From: Stomorhina lunata
Taxonomy: Eukaryota; Arthropoda; Insecta; Diptera; Rhiniidae
Length of the DNA stretch: 64,000 nt
Assembly: GCA_933228675.1 (NCBI GenBank)
Contig: OW121741.1
Span: 58,880,037 to 58,944,036, forward strand
Direction: 5' to 3'
The notes beneath the pieces were generated by a model that did not search any database, was not told the origin of the DNA, and saw nothing but the letters and a program-made list of their open reading frames with translations. Positions within the stretch are counted from its first letter, which is position 1, and each line of letters begins with the position of its first letter. This document shows, piece by piece, positions 21,951 to 32,040 of this stretch. The position numbers and the translations under genes were made by a program.

Positions 21951-21987
21951 ATGTAATTTGGAATATTGCTTGATATTTTTAGTATAT

Positions 21988-23244
21988 TTAATTTTGGCTG
22001 TCTGGAACATCTTCGTGTTCCGAGCCTGATTCGTTTCCCTGGTTTGTCATTGCGTATACGTTCCTATTTCTATAACTATTTCTTCTATTGTAGTTATTAT
22101 TATCCTTATTATTATAATTTGTATTATAATTTGTATTCCTATTATTGTAATCTCTGTTATTGGAATTGTATCTGTTATTACTGATACTATTTCTATTGTA
22201 ATTGTGTCTATTACCCTCATTATTTCTATTATTGTAGTTGTTGTTCTTGTTTGTGTTGTAGTAGTTGCTCTTGTTTGTGTTGAAGTTGTTATTTTGTTTC
22301 TGAAAACGTTCAGGATTTCTGAAATGCATGACCGTATTACTATTCAATTTTTGTTCATTTTCTAACTCTTGTGTTAGTTATACTGCGTCTTCTAGTGTTG
22401 TAGGTCTAGCTGCGTACAAGGTTGATTTAAAATTTTCATTGATGCCTCTTTTGAATGAGTCAAGGGCCAATTTACTGTTTGTTTTAATTATAATCTTTTT
22501 TTCTGCTTCTGAAGCGGTTTCTCCCAACTCTTCAATTCCTATCTTGTTGAGGTTGTCTATTATTTCTGTTAGTCTTTCTCTGTATGCATTTACTGTCATG
22601 TTTCTTTGGCTCAGTTGCAATAATTTATTTTGCAATTCTGGTATGGTTTTTCTGCATTTATACCTAGTTTTAAGTAATGTCTTTAATGTCTCAAATGAGG
22701 TAATTGGGTTGAGGTTACCTATCGCAGTTCTGACATTTGATGTTAATTTAGCATGGTACACGTACTGCAAGAAATTTGCTTTACCTGTTTCAGATAGAGT
22801 TTTGTTAATGAGTTCGGCTGTGATTATGAAGCTTTCTAGTTCCAGATGATTTCCAGAGAATAGTGTAAGTGTTTTTGCTACGCTTTCTAAATTAAAGGAT
22901 GCCATATTTATTGTTTCTTGTGACTCTTGTGGTTTAACCATAATTATACTTTCGTGTATTGTTTCTGATATTTTTATATCTATGTTCCTTTTTGTTGCTA
23001 GTGCTAGTGTTCTGCGTCTAAGGTCACAAAAAAAAGCTTCTGCTGATATTTTCTGTGCAGTATTAAGATGTTCAAAGTGTACGTTCAAAAGAACTCTGAT
23101 TTTTTCTAAACAATTTTTAATTATTTCTAGATATTTGTTGAGTGTTTCCTCACTTATTGGTCTATCAACGTTTAAACATTTATGTGATCTATCAAAATGT
23201 TCTTTTATCAACCTACAACGTTCTAAGATTTTCTGCCATTCCAT
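21988..23244 (-). pseudogene. G2 gag, Asn-rich tail, no CCHC
   Basis: Starts at the ATG at 23244 (MEWQKILERC). The 288-residue 412-type capsid region includes LFSGNHLELESF and TLLKTRYKCRKTI. A stop at 22378 interrupts; the frame resumes and runs to 21988 with a strikingly Asn/Tyr/Arg-rich nucleic-acid-binding tail (repeats of NNRN/NYN) in place of zinc knuckles. 412/mdg1-group Gags are known to lack CCHC. Two lesions keep it from being read through. Confidence 0.8.
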
Positions 23245-23421
23245 GTGTGAAAATTAATATATAGAAACATTTAGAATATTAATTGGATTTATACTAAATA
23301 TCTAGAACAGTGTTATTTGGCTGCTTGGCCATAGATTTTCTTACATAAGCCTTAAAATATGTATTGATTTTATGTGCAATGTATAATATAATAATTATTT
23401 TTTTTTTATGAAGGATATGAA

Positions 23422-24102
23422 GTGAAGTCCGTTCACAATATTCTGAACAAAAATAAAGTTCCCCAACCACTTTTCAGAGTTCAAATTTCCCTTAATACTT
23501 CCCAGCTGAAAAAGGGCCAATCCCACCCCATCTTTAATTTAAGATATCTCCTTAGCCGCAGAATAACTGTAGAAGAGCCAATTAAGCGCAGAGACCCTCC
23601 TCAATGCCAAAATTGTCAGGAATTCGGGCACACTAAATCGTACTGTAAATTGCCTACAGTATGCGTTATATGCGGCGATATACACAAGACCTCAGAGTGT
23701 CCTAACTCTAAAACAGATTCTGCGATCAAAAAGTGTAGCAACTGTGGACAGAATCATACTGCTAATTACCGTGGTTGTCCTGTATTCTTACGTCTTAGGC
23801 AAACTTCTTCATCGCGTAGACCTAATGCTGCTCAGTATCAGGGTGCTTTTTTCCCATCGCTTTCCACTGTTCCAGATCGCTCAAACATTAGTTCACAACA
23901 AAATATTCCTCCACCTTCAATGAGTTTTTCCTATGCTCATATGGTCAAGGAGGGTCCGCCAATGCAAAAAGGCGGTACTCAAAGCTCTATTGAAAAGCTT
24001 ATTGAAACAATGAACAATTTTATGTCTAACATGCAAAATATGTTCCAGGAAATGACGAGAAGTCAAAGCATGCTTATGCAGATTTTATTGGAAAGAAAAT
24101 GA
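23422..24102 (+). CDS. Jockey ORF1 (Gag-like), N-terminally truncated
   Basis: An RNA-binding ORF1 protein fragment of 226 residues. Three zinc knuckles in series: CQNCQEFGHTKSYC, CVICGDIHKTSEC and CSNCGQNHTANYRGC, the Jockey-clade hallmark. A Met/Gln-rich amphipathic tail (MNNFMSNMQNMFQEM) may form a coiled coil. The true N-terminus lies upstream of the 5' truncation at 23400, so the ATG used is not native. The stop overlaps the ORF2 start by four bases (ATGA at 24099-24102), which suggests coupled or reinitiated translation. Confidence 0.8.
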   Translation: MKSVHNILNKNKVPQPLFRVQISLNTSQLKKGQSHPIFNLRYLLSRRITVEEPIKRRDPPQCQNCQEFGHTKSYCKLPTVCVICGDIHKTSECPNSKTDSAIKKCSNCGQNHTANYRGCPVFLRLRQTSSSRRPNAAQYQGAFFPSLSTVPDRSNISSQQNIPPPSMSFSYAHMVKEGPPMQKGGTQSSIEKLIETMNNFMSNMQNMFQEMTRSQSMLMQILLERK

Positions 24103-26652
24103 ATATGTTGAAAATATGTTTTTGGAACGCAAACGGCCTCAGCCAACACAAAAAAGAAGTTGAACATTTCCTGCTCGAGCAGGAAATAGATGTATTTTTG
24201 GTCTCTGAAACACATTTTACTCAAAAAAATTGTTTCAGAATAAATGGGTTTTTGACTTATGGTACAGAACATCCAAGTGGCAGAGCATGTGGTGGTACGG
24301 CTATACTTATACACAACAAAATTAGGCACTTTCCATTGCCAGATTACAAAAAAGAACATATTCAGGCAACATCCATTAAACTAATAGATTATAAAATTAC
24401 ATTGTCTTCAATTTATTGTCCTCCAAGACATAACACTAAAAAAGATCAATTCCTTGATTTCTTCAATACACTTGGATCAAGCTTCATAGCGGCTGGTGAT
24501 TATAACGCGAAACACACGTTTTGGGGCTCTCGCCTTATTACGCCCAGGGGAAGACAGCATAAGCTGGACGCAGTATCTAGCGGTCATCCAACGTATTGGC
24601 CCTCCGATTTAAATAAGATTCCCGATTTGATCGATTTTGCCGTTACAAAAAATATAAAAAGAAGCCAAATATCCGTCTGCTCATCATTAGATTTATCATC
24701 CGACCATTCACCTTCTATTTTAAATTTTTATGAAATTTCCAGTGTAGTTCATGAACAGAGACATTTTTATCCAAACAGGAATACAAACTGGTTAAAATAC
24801 AAAATGTATGTGAGTTCCCATCTCCCACTGAATATTCCTCTCAGAAGTTCTACAGACATCGAGTCTGCAATAAATATTTTTACAAACACCATCACATATG
24901 CAGCCTGTGTGGCAACACCAATCATTAAACCCAAGAATAAGCTATTCCAAAATACTCCACAAAATATTCAAACTTTAGTAAATGAAAAGAGAAGGCTAAG
25001 AAGACGTTGGCAAGAATGTCGTTCCCCTGCCTTAAAAAGTCGTCTTAACTTATGTCAAAAAGAATTGAAAGCCGCATTGAAGTCCAATGAACAAAAAACT
25101 CTTGACATGTACTTAAAAAACTTAGATTCCTCTAAGGAAAAAAACTTCAGCCTCTGGAAGGCTGTTAAACATATGCAATGTCCAACTGCATATGAGTCTC
25201 CAATTAGGCTCGAAGACGGTTCTTGGGCAAGAGATCCTTGCGGAAAAGTTGATGCTTTTGCTAAGCATTTAGAAAAAGTTTTTACACCAAACGAAACAAA
25301 TAGTGACAGAGGCTCTTATATTATGGATGACAATGTGAGTTCCCCATTGAGATTTCCTTTTTCCTTACTTATATCAAATATAAAAAGTCTCCTGGAATTG
25401 ACAGAATTTCTCCGTCAATGATTTTCAACCTTCCTAATTCAGCTTTAAGAATTTTATTATTTATATACAACGCGATTCTTCGTTTGGGATATTTTCCAGT
25501 TTCCTGGAAGATTTCAGAAATCGTTATGATTCCAAAACCAGGTAAGGACCTTACTCAAGTTTCATCTTATAGGCCTATAAGCTTACTTTCAATTATTTCG
25601 AAATTGTTTGATGGATATTGGATGGATATTCTTCCTGATCATCAATTCGGTTTCCGCGAATGTCATGGTACAGTCGAACAAGTACATAGAATAACAACAA
25701 TGATCCGTAAAGCCTTCGAAAATAAACAATATTGTTCCGTCGTGTTCATCGATATTTCACAAGCATTCGATAAGGTCTGGCATGAGGGACTTATAAGCAA
25801 AAATGTAAATCTGCTTCCAGCAAGTACACATAAACTCTTAAAAAGTTATTTGTCCAATAGAACCTTCCGAATTCGATCAAAAGATGAATATTCTTCTCCT
25901 AGGAAAATTGCTGCTGGTGTTCCACAGGGTAGTATATTGGGTCCTCTGCTATATATTATCTTTACAGCAGATATGCCACTAATGCACATACATATACATC
26001 TACATTCGCAGATGATACAGCATTTATTAGTATTGATACCGATTCCAAAATCGCTTCTGCACTACTACAATCCCATATTCACGAGCTAGAAATATGGCTG
26101 AACAAATGGAAAATTAAGGTAAATCCTACAAAGTGTGTTCATGTAACGTTTACTCTGAGAAGAGATAACTGTCCTCCAATCATGATTAACAACGTGACGA
26201 TTCCCGAGTGTTCACACGTTAGGTACCTTGGCATACATTTAGATCGCCGTCTCACTTGGTCCCATCACATCGACTGTAAGTTAACTCAGATTAAATTGAA
26301 ATCCGCTGAACTAAACTGGCTCATTGGCCCACAATCTGCTCTGGAGTTAGACTACAAAGTCCTTTTGTACAAATCAATTATTAAACCAATATTGACGTAT
26401 GGTATTCAACTATGGGGAACGGCTTCTGCTTCTAACATTGCCAAATTACAGAGAAGACAATCAAGGATCTTACGTTTAATAACTGGTGCTCCCTGGTACA
26501 TCAGAAATATTAATATCCATAGAGATTTAAATGTTCCACTAGTCCAAGAGGAGATTAGAAGGTTCTGTACAAAATATATTTCCAAGCTGCATGTTTCCAC
26601 CCAAATATTCTTGCAAGACAGCTTTTGCAATTTGAAGGCCACCAACGATTAA
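24099..26652 (+). pseudogene. Jockey ORF2: endonuclease and reverse transcriptase
   Basis: The endonuclease from 24099 is intact: CFWNANGL, VSETHF, AAGDYNAKHTFWGS and SSDHSP. A frameshift near 25370 separates the linker from the RT (KKSPGID box). The RT block 25418-26089 has SSYRPISLLS, a small deletion after ISKLF, DISQAFDKVWH and AAGVPQGSILGPLLY. A second frameshift near 25985 puts the catalytic FADD (about 26005) in another frame, and the C-terminal block 26182-26652 is again open (RYLGIHLDRRLTW). No RNase H is seen, as expected for Jockey. Confidence 0.88.
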
Positions 26653-26883
26653 GAAGGATGGATACCTTGGACCAAGCCACTCACTAATCTTCTTCAAATT
26701 CGTTATAAATCTTAAATAGAGTTGCACTGGCAAACTCTATATAATATAATTTTAGATTAAGTTTTGATTACTTATTGTTATTTTCTTTTTAGAAAGATTC
26801 AATAATAAAGTACAAACATATATAAAAAAAAATTATTGTTGTCAATATTGATATCCATAACGCTATTATTTATACTCTTATCT

Positions 26884-27276
26884 TCAATTTTGCTTTGGGG
26901 TTTTCCCATGATTTAAATACAATCTTAATTTAAAATTTTTGTTTGTTTTTTTTTTTTTGTTACTAATTTTACTTTTTAGTTCCTCTATCTCTGTCCAGAG
27001 TGTCTGTGATTTTTCCCAAGTTATCTCCTCGTTCTTTACTATATAGAGGAGTTCTGCTAGTCTCCTTCTATTTTTCACTAATGTACCGCCTCGCTTCTTC
27101 TTTCCTATGGATACGTCGACTACTGGAATCTTCGTTAGTTTTATTTCTGTGTTTCGAAATTGGCACTTTCTATATTTTTCAATCGTTAGTTTCTTTGGGC
27201 CTAATTTAGCCGGTGTGTAAGGAGGTATTGGTTGATTTTGCACTCCTTGTGGTACATATGTGTTTTCTTCTGACAT
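26884..27276 (-). CDS. G2 ORF0, small ORF upstream of gag
   Basis: A 130-residue intact frame between the primer-binding site and gag, the position where 412/mdg1-group elements carry an extra small ORF of unknown function. A Pro-rich N-terminus (PPYTPAKLGPKK) is followed by a basic, charged C-terminal half (KKKRGGTLVKNRRRLAELL, KSKISNKKKKTNKN). No domain is recognised. It is open although the neighbouring gag and pol are broken. Confidence 0.65.
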   Translation of the reverse strand: MSEENTYVPQGVQNQPIPPYTPAKLGPKKLTIEKYRKCQFRNTEIKLTKIPVVDVSIGKKKRGGTLVKNRRRLAELLYIVKNEEITWEKSQTLWTEIEELKSKISNKKKKTNKNFKLRLYLNHGKTPKQN

Positions 27277-27319
27277 CTATGTTATTGGGTTTGACAGGAT
27301 CAGTCAGTTTACAGGATAA

Positions 27320-27335
27320 GTCCGCAGGATCGCCA
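27320..27335 (-). promoter_or_regulatory. G2 primer-binding site
   Basis: TGGCGATCCTGCGGAC on the minus strand directly adjoining the 5' LTR. 412/mdg1 elements prime with an arginine tRNA and their sites begin TGGCGA; the exact tRNA was not verified. Confidence 0.75.
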
Positions 27336-27895
27336 TGTAAAGAAGTGTGGCATGTAGAAATGTTATGTAAAATAAAAATATAGTTTGTATTTAACCGGCA
27401 GAGTTTGCCACTGGTTAGACTATTACATTTGCCGTTCTTACTTTGGTAAGGGCAAATGGAGTATTCAAAAACAAAGACAAGGCAGATGTTGCCGATTTGA
27501 CTTTAATAATTAGAATCTGGTTTATACAAATTTCACTTAGTTTACTAATTACAAGAATTCTTATTCTATCTTATTCTAATGTTTAATCTATTCATGTTCT
27601 TTGTTTCATATTTTGGGGAATCAACCAATCATATTTAAGTTCGTCTTTGCAGTCTTGAATGAATATGTTAATAAGCAATCAATACTACCAAACGATCAAC
27701 AGAACATTCGTCATACTCAATATAGTATGTGTTAGGTTTATGTGCAGTGACTGCATTGCAGTTCATTACACTAACCTACTTGTTACAAATTTGATGACGA
27801 GTAGTTTTTGTTCACGTTATCGAATGACAATTGCATTTCAATAGGGTGTTCCGTTATGATTAGTTAATCAGAGTGTTAGTCATGGATACACTACA
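27336..27895 (-). repeat. G2 5' LTR
   Basis: 560 bp, the partner of 11560-12107, differing by three substitutions and a 12-bp indel by eye. It ends TG..CA on the coding strand and is followed by the target duplication CTAT. Confidence 0.95.
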
Positions 27896-28798
27896 CTATA
27901 TGCCAAAGTGGATAAGCGTCCTTGACTGTGGGCGCATTGAGCTTTCGCGCGTCCAAACAAAGCCTGTTCTTGGTGCCTTTGCGCACTAGTGTCACTGGAT
28001 TATTCCAGGGGCTTTGACTTGTCCAATTCAGCATACATAAGTTTTTGCACAGCAGGAGACACTGGGTAATGTCTCTGCTTCACAGGCGCTGCATCTTACG
28101 TATCTATTAAGTGTGTCTCTAATTCCGTCTTCCCAAGTCCTTTTTCCACAAATGAAGGAAACTTAGCGATAGTAGCTTCCAACAGCTTTCTGTCCTGATC
28201 ACAAAGTATATGCATTGAAGATCATCGGATCTTCGCCCGATTCCTCATTCCAAAGCATATCATTTGAGGTCAAGCTATCTAAATTGACAATCAAACGAAA
28301 CGATTTCCTAAAATCAACACCCAGGAAAAGCGCTCTCTTCAAGGTCGGAAAAAGGTAGAAAATTATCTCCCTTTCTACCCTATTGTACCTTATGTTTGCT
28401 TTGAACCGACCTTGAATTTTATGAGCCTTACCGTCTGCAGTTTTCACGGTCGCTGGAAAACTGACTACCATAGCTCCCGCCTTCTTCACGACATCGTAAC
28501 ATCCTTCGCCGAGAACTGTTACCGTTGCGCCATTGTCTAGAAGACCCTCAATCTCTACCCCGTTGATAGAGATACGGGTGTACAAACGGGCATCTTCGCC
28601 CTCGTATAAAGATACGTTGGCGATCTCACGCCTAAGTTGTTTTCTCTTCCTATACCGTTCTCGCGTTTTCTCTATCCTAGTTTTTCCAAAAATTCTTTTC
28701 CTAGCTTCTTCATATTCTTCAATTCTTATATTTAATGGTTTAATTTCCCTTGAAACAAAACAGCATTCTCGATGACGATGGACACTCCATGAAGCCAT
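27896..28798 (-). pseudogene. G3 protease and start of reverse transcriptase
   Basis: The protease block 28798-28199 has GLLDNGATVTVLG: the active-site triad is D-N-G rather than D-T/S-G. The second box reads ALFLGVDF. A stop at 28199 and a frameshift follow, and RT begins with NNPVTLVRKGTKNRLCLDAR and DAYPL, cut at 27896 by the G2 insertion. The rest of the RT is at 11559 and below. Confidence 0.8.
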
Positions 28799-29632
28799 GG
28801 CCCAGTTGTCGGCAATTCCAGCAAGTATATTTGGAGGTATTACTTATAGCTTCTACTTCAGCTGGGATCTGTTCGTCATATAATTCATTTACCCTGGGAG
28901 CAAAACGCTGGCCGTACCCCTGTCGCTGGGATTGAAGAAGCGACTCGGCCTTCTTACACTCAGAGCGAAAACGGCTCAAGCCGAACATCCGAATAGAAAA
29001 AACTAGCTGCGCCATAGAGCTTTTTAGGTTAGTTTTCAAAATATCTATTAATTCTGATTCTCCTATAGGGATTGTTTGTTGACTCCTTAATTTTTATACA
29101 GCATTGTAGAAATCTTCAAATGCTTCCTGTCCCTGTTGGCGACGGTCCATGATTTGGCGCTGAATTTCTACGTCACTAATTAAACGCCGGAATCGGTTAA
29201 TCACCGCCTCCTTCAACTCTTCCCAGGAATCTGCGGTACCAAATCTCGTAGTCGCTCTTCCATTGTTCTCAACATCTCTACTTGCCTTATCCCTATTGTT
29301 GAGTCAACAATATTTTGAATATTCTCCTCGGCTGTTGGATGCGTTACCGGTACGTAGGCATTGCTCTGACTCCTAAACTCTTGGCGTACATTTTGCGCCG
29401 TTAGACTGCTATAGCTGGGAGATGTTATACTCGACTCTATTAGTGGGATGTCAGCTGGCAAGTAGACTGGATTTGACACGATTGAAGTTGTTCTGGCTGT
29501 AGTTGTAATGGTGGTTGTTGAGGTTGACGTTGCGGATGTTGTTGTAGCTGGAGGAACCCTTCCTAGGATGGGCCTAGAGGAAGAAGAAGCGGAATCACCT
29601 TGCATCTTACTTGTTGCCCTAGTTTCTACCAT
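28740..29632 (-). pseudogene. G3 gag
   Basis: Starts at the ATG at 29632 (MVETRATSK). A Ser/Thr-rich N-terminus (with a TTITTTARTT tract) leads to a Gag core whose frame shifts near 29213. An in-frame TAA near 29098 follows the box QGQEAFEDFYNAV. The end (29039-28740) holds one CCHC knuckle CWNCRQLGHGFMEC. The protease frame overlaps its last about 60 bases. Confidence 0.72.
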
Positions 29633-30024
29633 TCTAATGTATACTAACTATTATATTAATAATCCTTTTACTTTTTATCAAAATAAAAAGGATCTTCTCA
29701 ATGTGAGGAACCAACTTAAAACCCAAAGGTATTTATAGTAAACAAATTACTCTGAAATAAAATTTTAATTATTAACCTTTTTCCTTTATTAATTTATAGG
29801 GTAGTGAGAATTATAAGCTGTAGGGATAAATGTGGCCAAAGAAATAAATCATCGACGACATCTAGGTATTATTTCGGTAGAGGGCGTAAGGTCCACCAGT
29901 CCAGCTACCCACAAGTTGCTGATCAAAAAAAGGAAGTACAAAAATTCCCTATTTACAACCCGTTACTAATTTGATGGACTGCTACCACGGCCGCCCACCC
30001 TCTTCCATGGCAGGTTCTCGGCCT
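29633..30024 (-). other. G3 leader remnant
   Basis: About 390 bp upstream of the G3 gag start. It is moderately GC-rich around 29860-30000 (GGCCGCCCACCCTC...), unlike the AT-rich surroundings, and probably the G3 leader. No LTR or TGG-type primer site could be fixed before the LINE tail near 30025. Confidence 0.45.
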
Positions 30025-30308
30025 ATTTTTATTTTTTTTTATTTATTTAGTCTACGCGTAAACCTTACAGACTATTACATTGTGTAAGTAAGTATGTGCA
30101 TAAAAAATAATTTAAAAACATTACTGATACAAAAAACATGAGTTTACAAAGAAGTAATTACTTAATTAAATTTAGGTGTAAAATTAGATCTCCAATATAA
30201 TAATAAATAATAATAAATAATTTCCAAATTTTTATTAAAATCTATATAATTATAGAGCTTATTAAAATCATCACATATTCTTCGAAATGGGTCAAAATTT
30301 GCATAATT

Positions 30309-31907
30309 TTATGTATAATATTTAATGCTTAACAAATTATAGTATCTTGTTGGACGACTAGGAATTTTAAAGTCAGATTTACTTAAAAGAAATGGCGAGT
30401 TGATATGACCCTTAATCAGCTTCACGAGAAAGGTAATATTTAACATTTGCCGACGGCTTTTCAAAGTTGGTAACTTAATGAGCGCAAGTCGTTTTTCGTA
30501 AGATGGTAACCTGATGTCGGGGTCCCATCCTAAACCACGAAGACAAAACAATAAAAACTGGATTTGGATTGATTCAATTTTATTTGAATGCACAGAGTAT
30601 TGGGGATCCCATACTACAGAGCCATACTCTAGAATTGGACGGACCAATGTGGTAAACAGTTGTTTGGTAACATAAGGGTCCGAAAACTCTTTAGCCCATC
30701 GTTTAATAAATCCTAAGATACAAGCAGCTTTATTAGTAGTTGATGTAATATGATCTCTAAAATCTAGTTTACTGTCTAAAATTATACCCAAATCATTGAT
30801 GGAATCAACTAATTGAAGAGTAACAGCATTCATTGTGTAGAGTCCATTGATGGGAGATGTTCTGGAAAAACACATATATTTACATTTAACTCCATTAAGT
30901 TAGTGGTACACCAAGAGGTTAGGTAATTAATATCATCTTGTAGAAGTAACTGTTCTTCGATATTGTTAAATAAAATAAATATTTTTACATCATCCGCGTA
31001 CATGAGTATGTTTGAGTTTTTAATGACGGAAGGTAGGTCGTTTATAAAAAACGTAAACAAAAGTGGTCCAAGGTGACTGCCCTGAAGTACACCAGATAAA
31101 ACATCAATGAAATTAGAGTATGTGTTCCGGAACTTTACGCGTTGCTTTCTGTTCATCAGATAAGATTTGATCCATTTTAGCAATAAACTACTAAATCCGA
31201 GGTGATCAAGCTTATAAACGAGCAAGTTATGATTTACCTTATCGAACGCCTTGCTGAAATCAATGTATATAACGTGGGTTTGTTTGCCAGAAATAAAGCC
31301 ATCATTTGTAACAGTAGAACGCGATTTGCAAAAACCATGCTGATATTGAGATAAGACTGATGATGCTTAAAACGATAGCGTATCACATAAATTTTTTTCA
31401 ACCAATTTAGGGATGATACTGATTTTAGCAATTCCTCTATAATTTGAGATATCAGCTTTAGAACCAGATTTGAATAATGGAACTATGAAGGATTCTTTCC
31501 TAACAGGTGGAAAATAACCCAGTTTAAGTGACATATTGAATATGTAAGTTAGTGGAGTACACAATAGTTGAGAGTGTTGCTTTAAAATACTACTAGGAAC
31601 ACCATCAGGTCCTGCAACATACGATAACTTTAGATTATCCATGTACTTAGAGACCGTTTGATCATCAATAAAGGGAACGTTTCATCAGAGGTATTTGGGA
31701 TAGAGTTGACTTGGAAAAAGCATTTCTCAAGCAAACTATTGACGATTTTTGCTGAGGATTCAGAAGAACGACAGGGAATTAAGTAATTTGTGTCAGGAAC
31801 AGCTTCCCAGGATATATTTGGCATATTAAAATCGCCTATTAAAAGTACAAGGTCTGTTGTATTTACCTTTTTCAGAAAAATCTCAATCGCTTTTAAATAA
31901 TCTTCAT
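30309..31907 (-). pseudogene. PHD-LINE ORF2: endonuclease remnant and RT
   Basis: From 31907: an endonuclease remnant with LLIGDFNMPNISW, breaking off at NTSDE, where it is joined by deletion to the RT start (AGPDGVPSSIL). RT pieces follow in different frames: YFPPVRKESFIVPLFKSGSK and NYRGIAKIS (31642-31367), SRRSIR to GFANRV (31431-31234), GVLQGSHLGPLLF and the catalytic MYADDVKIF (31225-30830), then the thumb region LGIILDSKLDF (30875-30309). At least three frameshifts. No RNase H. Confidence 0.8.
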
Positions 31908-32040
31908 AGAAATTATATAATGAGGCAAAAGAGTGCGAGCAACTAGGCCTTCGACTTTAGGAATATTAATTTAGGTTACAATATAGATAATTAAATCTTA
32001 TTTAATAATTTGCATTGTTTGAGAAAATCGTATAATATTT

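Larger units (their letters stand above)
23400..26830 (+). mobile_element. Jockey-type LINE, 5'-truncated, inserted in the G2 leader
   Basis: Plus strand, opposite to G2. It is flanked by AATTATT at 23393-23399 and 26831-26837, a probable 7-bp target duplication, with a short A run at 26824-26832 as the 3' tail. It carries the end of ORF1 (three CCHC knuckles) and all of ORF2 (endonuclease, RT), with several lesions. It separates G2 ORF0 from G2 gag. Confidence 0.85.
11560..27895 (-). mobile_element. 412/mdg1-like Gypsy element G2 with two LTRs, carrying G1 and a Jockey LINE
   Basis: The LTRs at 11560-12107 and 27336-27895 read TGTAGTG..TTTACA on the minus strand. The target duplication is CTAT (11556-11559, 27896-27899). 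A primer-binding site abuts the 5' LTR and a polypurine tract abuts the 3' LTR. In minus-strand order: ORF0 (27276-26884), leader, gag, protease, RT-RNase H, integrase. That order, the small ORF ahead of gag, the Asn-rich CCHC-less Gag tail and a TGG-CGA primer site fit the 412/mdg1 group. Foreign insertions are G1 (12873-18848) and a plus-strand Jockey (23400-26830). Without them the element would be about 6.9 kb, normal for this group. Confidence 0.9.
9689..30024 (-). mobile_element. Gypsy-type element G3, split by G2 and truncated at both ends
   Basis: The outermost member of the nest. Its 5' coding part (gag, protease, start of RT) lies at 27896-29632 and its 3' part (rest of RT, RNase H, integrase) at 9689-11559. 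G2 sits between, flanked by CTAT at 11556-11559 and 27896-27899. Removing G2 and one CTAT rejoins the RT in frame, just before the DLKDAFW region. No LTR is recognised at either end: the left side runs into AT-rich sequence, and the right side meets the A-rich tail of the LINE ending near 30025. Confidence 0.85.

Noticed and set aside
21966..22347. Tyr/Cys-rich plus-strand frame opposite the Asn-rich G2 Gag tail
   Set aside because: An antisense shadow of a low-complexity coding tract (Asn codons read as Ile/Leu/Tyr on the other strand).
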